64,000 nucleotides of DNA from Schaalia odontolytica (GTDB lineage Bacteria; Actinomycetota; Actinomycetes; Actinomycetales; Actinomycetaceae): contig NZ_CP046315.1 in NCBI RefSeq assembly GCF_009730335.1, positions 2,294,001-2,358,000 of the forward strand, given 5' to 3'. Below, piece by piece: positions 59,336-64,000 of this stretch. The stretch's first letter is position 1; each line of letters opens with the position of its first letter. The translations under genes were made by a program, and so were the position numbers. Under the pieces are notes generated by a model. The model searched no databases, was not told the origin of the DNA, and worked only from the letters and a program-made list of their open reading frames with translations.

Positions 59336-61198
59336 ATGGCGATCTCGTGGGCAGACATCATCGCGTGGGAGACAGGTCCCCTTGACTCCATCGGGAGCGA
59401 CCTCTTCGAGGCAAGCAGCGGCCTTCGCAGCGCCTACGAACAGGGCGAGGGGGCACTGCAGGCGGTCCAGTCGCAGGGCAACGCCGTCACAGCCATGCGC
59501 GCGACAACCATCTCGAACCTCGCCTCGCTTGAGCGCGCGCTCACCAACGTCAACGGTGCTCTCATCGCCATCGAAGGCGCACGAGACGGGGTCGCGACCG
59601 TCATGGCAAACATCAACGCCCTACAGGCATACGCTGAGGCGAACGACTGCACGATTCTCTCCGACGGTAGCGTCACCGGGAAGGGCACAGAGAACGAGCA
59701 AGGGGAACCGTCGATCGCCCTGGCTTCCATTAGCATCAACATCGGGAAGATCCTCAAACAGGCCGACCAGGTCGACACGGATCTCTATCACGCGCTCAGC
59801 GACATCAACACCGACACCTACACCGACGGGGACAAGAAAGACAACAAAGTCGCCGGCGTTCCCGACCACCCAAAGAAGGATTGGACGCCCTCCCAGGTTG
59901 CCGCCTGGTGGAACTCACTACCCGAGAAGCAACAGAAGCACCTCATCGACCACTGCCCAGACGAGGTTCGCCACCTCGACGGCCTCCCCGCAGTGGCGCG
60001 AGACAGGGCTAACCGCAACGCCCTCAACGGCTATTTTGACAACAAGGGAAAGTATCGCCCGGGTGCCCTTGCGGATGCCGAGCAGGCCGTCAAGGACGCA
60101 CAAAAGGAATACGACGATGCCCGCACACGCCTCTCCGGCGAACCGAGATCAGGCCACATGAACTCGGAGGAACTCGCCGCCAAAGAGAAGCTAGATCGAG
60201 CAAAAGAGGCATACCAGGACCTCGTAGTCATCAAGTCGCAAACGGATCCTAGCTATCGACTGACTCACGGCCTCGCCCCCGCCTACCTGCTTGACTTTGA
60301 CTACGACGAGAAGTACAAGCGCACGACCGCGATCGTTTCCTCCGGCAACCCCGACACCGCGACCCACGTGTCAACCACCGTCCCCGGCATCGGCACAAAC
60401 GTGCGTGGAGACCTCGGATACTACATGAAGTTCAACGATCGCCTGAGGGCACAGACCGCCCACGCGGGAGTCGACCCCGGAAACGTCGCGACGATCTCCT
60501 ACCTCGGATACGTGGCACCGAAGAACTCCGGACTGGATCTTGTTCAGGCGGCGGACATCGGCTACGCGGACCGGGCTGCACCCAAGCTGGCCCGCTTCGA
60601 AGAGGGACTGCGCGCGAGCGCAGACGCTCGGGGCCACCAGTTCACCAACACGCTCCTCGGCCACTCCTACGGCTCAACGACTTCCGGCAAGTCGGTGCCC
60701 ATGATGGCCGCGGGGACCATCGACAACTTCGTCATGTTCGGTTCTCCCGGATCAGGCGTGCGTAACATCGATGCCTACGGTCTGCCCGAGGGCCACGTCT
60801 ACGAGTCATCGACCCCCTACGGCGACGCTGTCCAAGGACTGGGTCCTGACGCCTCGTACGGAACCAATCCCCGCAAGCTGGAGGGCATCACCCATCTGAG
60901 CGGCGACACAACCGGCTCCTCCAACTATGCGGTTGCTACCGGAGCATTGTCGTTCGATAACCACATGTCCTACTTCGACGAAGGCACCCGAACGTCTCAG
61001 GATTTCGCCAACATCGTCGCCGGCGGCAAGCAGACGACGGACGAAGAGTGGGAAGCGCTCCAAACTGCTCAAGGAAAAATTACGGAGCTCGATCGCAATC
61101 CCTGGATGAAGCAATACATGGAACCCAATGAAGCGAAAACACCGCCACCTACGACGCCAGACATCATGCCGGGAGATCCACTCGCACGCCACTCGTGA
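59336..61198 (+). CDS. DUF1023 alpha/beta hydrolase, probable type VII substrate
   Basis: The 620-residue protein starts with a helical domain (about 1-170) of the kind found in type VII substrates and has no signal peptide. The segment AAWWNSLPEKQQKHLIDHCP ... LDGLPAVARDRANRNAL is the hallmark preceding DUF1023 hydrolase domains. The catalytic domain follows, with nucleophile elbow GHSYGS near 443, an Asp candidate in GSPGSGVRNIDAY and His candidates in THLSGD and DNHMSYFD. An extra charged coiled coil (about 245-300) lies between them. It is coupled to the small helical gene upstream and lies far from the secretion locus. A secreted esterase or lipase is likely; the target is unknown. Confidence 0.85.
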   Translation: MAISWADIIAWETGPLDSIGSDLFEASSGLRSAYEQGEGALQAVQSQGNAVTAMRATTISNLASLERALTNVNGALIAIEGARDGVATVMANINALQAYAEANDCTILSDGSVTGKGTENEQGEPSIALASISINIGKILKQADQVDTDLYHALSDINTDTYTDGDKKDNKVAGVPDHPKKDWTPSQVAAWWNSLPEKQQKHLIDHCPDEVRHLDGLPAVARDRANRNALNGYFDNKGKYRPGALADAEQAVKDAQKEYDDARTRLSGEPRSGHMNSEELAAKEKLDRAKEAYQDLVVIKSQTDPSYRLTHGLAPAYLLDFDYDEKYKRTTAIVSSGNPDTATHVSTTVPGIGTNVRGDLGYYMKFNDRLRAQTAHAGVDPGNVATISYLGYVAPKNSGLDLVQAADIGYADRAAPKLARFEEGLRASADARGHQFTNTLLGHSYGSTTSGKSVPMMAAGTIDNFVMFGSPGSGVRNIDAYGLPEGHVYESSTPYGDAVQGLGPDASYGTNPRKLEGITHLSGDTTGSSNYAVATGALSFDNHMSYFDEGTRTSQDFANIVAGGKQTTDEEWEALQTAQGKITELDRNPWMKQYMEPNEAKTPPPTTPDIMPGDPLARHS

Positions 61199-61536
61199 AC
61201 TAGCCCACCCCGAGGCGCTATCCCAGCCCCTCAGGCCGAGACCGCGTCCATGCGCGACGTCAAACCCCGGCCACTGACGCGCATACGCTAACCGCGCTCG
61301 CCCTCGCGAGCGCAGTTAGCGTATGGACACAACGACAGGCACAGGTCAATACAGCTCAGACGAAGGCACAATCCAAGCGCTGACATGTTCTGAGCAACTA
61401 TTCCTGTTTTCCTGCCGACATGGGACCAATGTCGTGTAGGATACCTTGTGTTGCGCACGGAACGGATGACAGATCATCTTCCAAGTGGTTAGACTACTGC
61501 GCATCAGGTTATCAGCAACAGACAGGGTGGCGAACA
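61199..61536. other. intergenic region after the DUF1023 gene
   Basis: No gene is visible in this 338-base stretch apart from the large hairpin at 61282-61325. TAGGAT at 61437-61442 could be a -10 element for the small gene downstream, but no -35 was found. Confidence 0.4.
61282..61325 (+). terminator. long hairpin after the DUF1023 gene
   Basis: An 11-bp stem (61282-61292 with 61315-61325), one C/A mismatch and a further 7-bp stem close a 6-base loop. No T run follows. It most likely terminates or stabilises the effector transcript. Confidence 0.6.
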
Positions 61537-61770
61537 ATGGGCAGAAAAGACCTGCGCATCGTTGAATACTCGGCACCAGAACCACGAGTTCCGGCATCCG
61601 AGGAGACTCGCCGCGAATTATCCCCCTACCGCCTGGACACTCACTCATGGCCGCGCATGTATCCGCATCCTGACCAGACAGTCAGCCCTCACTTCCCTCC
61701 TGTCGAGCGCATGCCTGTCCCCGTGACACCCTTTCCAAACCTGTTCCGCGACGACCCGGAACCCGCCTAA
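61537..61770 (+). CDS. small orphan protein
   Basis: A 77-residue, Pro/Arg-rich product (12 prolines) without signal peptide or membrane helix and with no recognised family. AGGGTGG lies upstream of the ATG at 61537, and a terminator follows the stop, which supports a real gene. It is downstream of the type VII hydrolase but separated by a hairpin, so an immunity role is only a possibility. Confidence 0.45.
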   Translation: MGRKDLRIVEYSAPEPRVPASEETRRELSPYRLDTHSWPRMYPHPDQTVSPHFPPVERMPVPVTPFPNLFRDDPEPA

Positions 61771-61773
61771 TCT

Positions 61774-61806
61774 GAGGGCCGCAGGCATCGAAATGCCACG
61801 GCCCTC
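61774..61806 (+). terminator. terminator of the small orphan gene
   Basis: GAGGGCCG (61774-61781) pairs with CGGCCCTC (61799-61806), with an inner GGCAT/ATGCC stem and CGAA loop, followed by TTCCTTG. Confidence 0.75.
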
Positions 61807-61897
61807 TTCCTTGTCAATCAGCCACACCCCGTCCGCGCGAGCATCCGCACACCGGATACCCCGGGCCGCTCCCGCGCCATCGTGACACACTGGCATC

Positions 61898-64000
61898 ATG
61901 AGCGAGAGCTTCCTGACGGACCTGCGCACACTGATCGACGTCGACTCCTCGAGAGGCACGCGAGCGCGCTATTCCTCCGACGCCGGTCTCACGCGCATCC
62001 CGCCCTTGGCCGTCGCGTTCCCCCGCACGCCCGAGCAGGCGATCGCGGCCTTCGACCTCGCCCGCGCCCACGGCATCCCCCTCACCGCCCGAGGCGGCGG
62101 CACCTCGTGCGCATCCAATGCGATCGGCCCCGGCCTCGTCCTCGATTTCTCGCGCCACATGAACCGCGTCGTCTCCATCGACCCCGAGGCCCGCACCGCC
62201 ACCGTCGAGCCCGGCTGCGTCGGCTCCACCCTGCAGGCAGCAGCGGGCACGCACGGGCTGCGCTTCGGCCCTGACCCCTCATCCCAGAACCGCGCGACAA
62301 TCGCCGGCATGGTCGCCAACAACGCGTGCGGCCCACACGCGACCGCATGGGGACGCACCTGCGACAACATCGTGTCCCTGGATTGCGTCGACGGACAGGG
62401 CCGACGCTTCACGGCCACGACCGGACACGACGGCGCACTCAGCGACGTGCCCGGCCTCGCCTCGCTCATCGACTCGAACCTGGCCCCCATCCGCACCGAG
62501 CTCGGCCGATTCAAGCGCCAGGTTTCCGGCTACTCCCTCGAGCACCTCACCCCCGAAGGAGGGCGCAACCTCGCCGCTATGCTCGCGGGCACCGAGGGAA
62601 CGCTCGTCCTCATCCTGTCCATCACCGTGCGTCTCGTCCCCCTGCCCGAAGCCCCGGTCCTGGCGGCCCTCGGCTACCGTTCCATGATCGACGCGGCCGA
62701 CGACGTGCCCGCACTGCTCGCCCACTCGCCCCTCGCCGTCGAAGGTATGGACCGCCGCCTCGTCGACGTCGTACGCGCACACAAGGGGCCCGGCGCCGTC
62801 CCCGCCCTGCCCGAGGGCGACGGCTGGCTCCTCGTCGAGGTCGGCGCCCCCGGCGAAGACCTGGAGGTCACCCTTGAGCGCGCACGCGCCCTGTGCGCCG
62901 ACTCGGCCGCCGTCGATACGGTCGTCTACCCGCCGGGCGCACAGGCCTCGGCGCTGTGGAGGATCCGCGCGGACGGCGCGGGCCTGGGCGGACGTACGCC
63001 TCCGGACGGCGCGGGCGGCGGCGACCAGCAGGCCTGGCCCGGCTTCGAGGACGCGGCCGTCCCACCCGAAAACCTCGGGGACTACCTGCGGGACTTCACC
63101 GCCCTCATGGAGGAGTTCGACATCGACGGCCTCCTCTACGGTCACTTCGGCGACGGCTGCGTTCACGTGCGCCTCGCAATGCCCCTCGACACCCCCAAGG
63201 GCGTCGCCCACTCGCGCGCATTCCTGCAGTCCGCGGCCCGTATCTGCGCCGCGCACGGAGGCTCCGTCTCCGGCGAGCACGGCGACGGCCGCGCCCGCGG
63301 CGAGCTCCTGCATTTCATGTACTCCCCCGAGATGCTCGACCTCTTCGCGCGCGTCAAGCACGTCTTTGACCCGGGCAACCTCCTCAACCCGGGAGTCCTC
63401 GCCGCGCCCATGGACGAGGCCGAGGCCGCTTCCCGCTCAAAGGCGCGCACTGCCGGTTTCGCCGGCAATTCCGTGGAGTTGCAGCCAGGCGTCGATCCCC
63501 TCGATCGCAACCTACGACGAGTGGCCGCCCACCCGATGCCCGCGGACGGCGGATTCGCATTCACCCACGACGGCGGCGACTTCACAGCCGCCGTCCACCG
63601 CTGCACCGGCGTAGGCAAGTGCCGCGCGGGAGTATCGGGAACCTTCATGTGCCCGTCCTACCTGGCCACACGCGACGAGAAGGACGTGACCCGAGGCCGC
63701 GCTCGCATCCTCCAGGAGGCCGCAAACTCACAGCTCGTCAAAGCCATCGACTCCCCCGAGGTCCTCGAGGCCCTCGACCTGTGTCTGGCTTGCAAGGCCT
63801 GCTCGGCCGACTGCCCCGCCGGAGTCGACATGGCCCGCTACCGCTCCGAAGCACTCTTCCGCACCTACCGAGGACGCCTGCGTCCCCTCAGTCACTACAC
63901 GCTCGGCTGGCTGCCGCGACTCACCCGCGTCACCGCGCGCGTGCCCGGCCTGGCTGCCGTCGCGAACGCCCTCATGTCGGTAGCACCGCTGCGATCCATG
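61898..64000 (+). CDS. FAD-linked oxidase with Fe-S domain (D-lactate/glycolate type), 5' part
   Basis: The frame runs open for 701 codons to the window end, so the C-terminus is missing. Residues about 30-250 form a PCMH-type FAD domain (TARGGGTSCASNAIGPG; GMVANNACGPHA), then the FAD-linked oxidase C-terminal domain (about 260-500; GHFGDGCVHVRL; SGEHGDGRARGE; FDPGNLLNPG). A ferredoxin-like domain follows, with Cys ligands in HRCTGVGKCRAG ... FMCPSY and CLACKACSADCPAG. This architecture matches quinone-linked 2-hydroxyacid dehydrogenases (GlcD/Dld type fused to a GlpC/GlcF-like part). The substrate cannot be fixed; D-lactate is the first guess. No ribosome site is evident before the ATG at 61898. 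Confidence 0.9.
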   Translation, partial: MSESFLTDLRTLIDVDSSRGTRARYSSDAGLTRIPPLAVAFPRTPEQAIAAFDLARAHGIPLTARGGGTSCASNAIGPGLVLDFSRHMNRVVSIDPEARTATVEPGCVGSTLQAAAGTHGLRFGPDPSSQNRATIAGMVANNACGPHATAWGRTCDNIVSLDCVDGQGRRFTATTGHDGALSDVPGLASLIDSNLAPIRTELGRFKRQVSGYSLEHLTPEGGRNLAAMLAGTEGTLVLILSITVRLVPLPEAPVLAALGYRSMIDAADDVPALLAHSPLAVEGMDRRLVDVVRAHKGPGAVPALPEGDGWLLVEVGAPGEDLEVTLERARALCADSAAVDTVVYPPGAQASALWRIRADGAGLGGRTPPDGAGGGDQQAWPGFEDAAVPPENLGDYLRDFTALMEEFDIDGLLYGHFGDGCVHVRLAMPLDTPKGVAHSRAFLQSAARICAAHGGSVSGEHGDGRARGELLHFMYSPEMLDLFARVKHVFDPGNLLNPGVLAAPMDEAEAASRSKARTAGFAGNSVELQPGVDPLDRNLRRVAAHPMPADGGFAFTHDGGDFTAAVHRCTGVGKCRAGVSGTFMCPSYLATRDEKDVTRGRARILQEAANSQLVKAIDSPEVLEALDLCLACKACSADCPAGVDMARYRSEALFRTYRGRLRPLSHYTLGWLPRLTRVTARVPGLAAVANALMSVAPLRSM

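Noticed and set aside
61886-61897. Leaderless -10 element before the FAD-linked oxidase
   Set aside because: The hexamer six bases before the ATG is CACACT, which fits TANNNT poorly.

Overview
The window is GC-rich, densely packed actinobacterial chromosome. It carries a type VII (ESX-like) secretion locus, GTG and TTG starts and short start/stop overlaps. The order ppa / dacB / DUF2342-like / tilS / hpt / ftsH / folE / folP / folBK / DUF3180 is the usual actinobacterial arrangement. Gene content and protein style suggest Actinomycetaceae (Schaalia/Actinomyces-like); this assignment is inference. No rRNA, tRNA, CRISPR array or insertion sequence was recognised.

Region 1 (1-2.3 kb): the 3' end of a DUF559-type gene, then a gene-free 1.2 kb stretch built of 42-bp repeats in both orientations. 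The stretch ends with a second copy of the DUF559 3' end. A TrkA-type K+ regulator follows.

Region 2 (2.3-25.4 kb): a type VII secretion locus in several divergent blocks. Leftward: eccD, eccB, membrane mycosin mycP, two secreted mycosins, then a YbaB/EbfC protein, an EspC-like coiled-coil protein and a large helical protein. Rightward: two WXG100 proteins. Leftward: a second EccD-like protein and an RDD-FHA protein. Rightward: a three-ATPase EccC, then a lipoprotein, two substrate-like proteins (one Gly/Ala-rich, PPE_PGRS-like) and another mycosin. EccE was not found. With the mycosin at 24.1-25.4 kb there are five subtilisin-like mycosins. Four of them share an unusual DG catalytic-Asp motif, a Cys pair and a common C-terminal tail.

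Region 3 (24.1-36.7 kb): one leftward operon encoding a giant Ig-like/FN3 surface protein, a DUF58 protein, a transglutaminase-fold membrane protein, a Ser/Thr kinase and the fifth mycosin. It resembles the bifidobacterial PFNA cluster but lacks the MoxR ATPase and PrpC phosphatase. The shared mycosin tail links it to the secretion locus, and the kinase could write the mark that the FHA protein of region 2 reads.

Region 4 (37-51.3 kb): housekeeping genes radA and disA, then a membrane protein, the folate operon with a FolB-FolK fusion, ftsH, hpt, tilS, a DUF2342 homologue that has lost its HExxH motif, dacB and ppa.

Region 5 (51.4-64 kb): an NlpC/P60 hydrolase, metY-metX, an alpha/beta hydrolase, a nuclease-like protein with an acidic linker, and an unlinked type VII substrate pair (small helical protein plus DUF1023 hydrolase). 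A small orphan protein and a partial FAD/Fe-S oxidase run to the window end.
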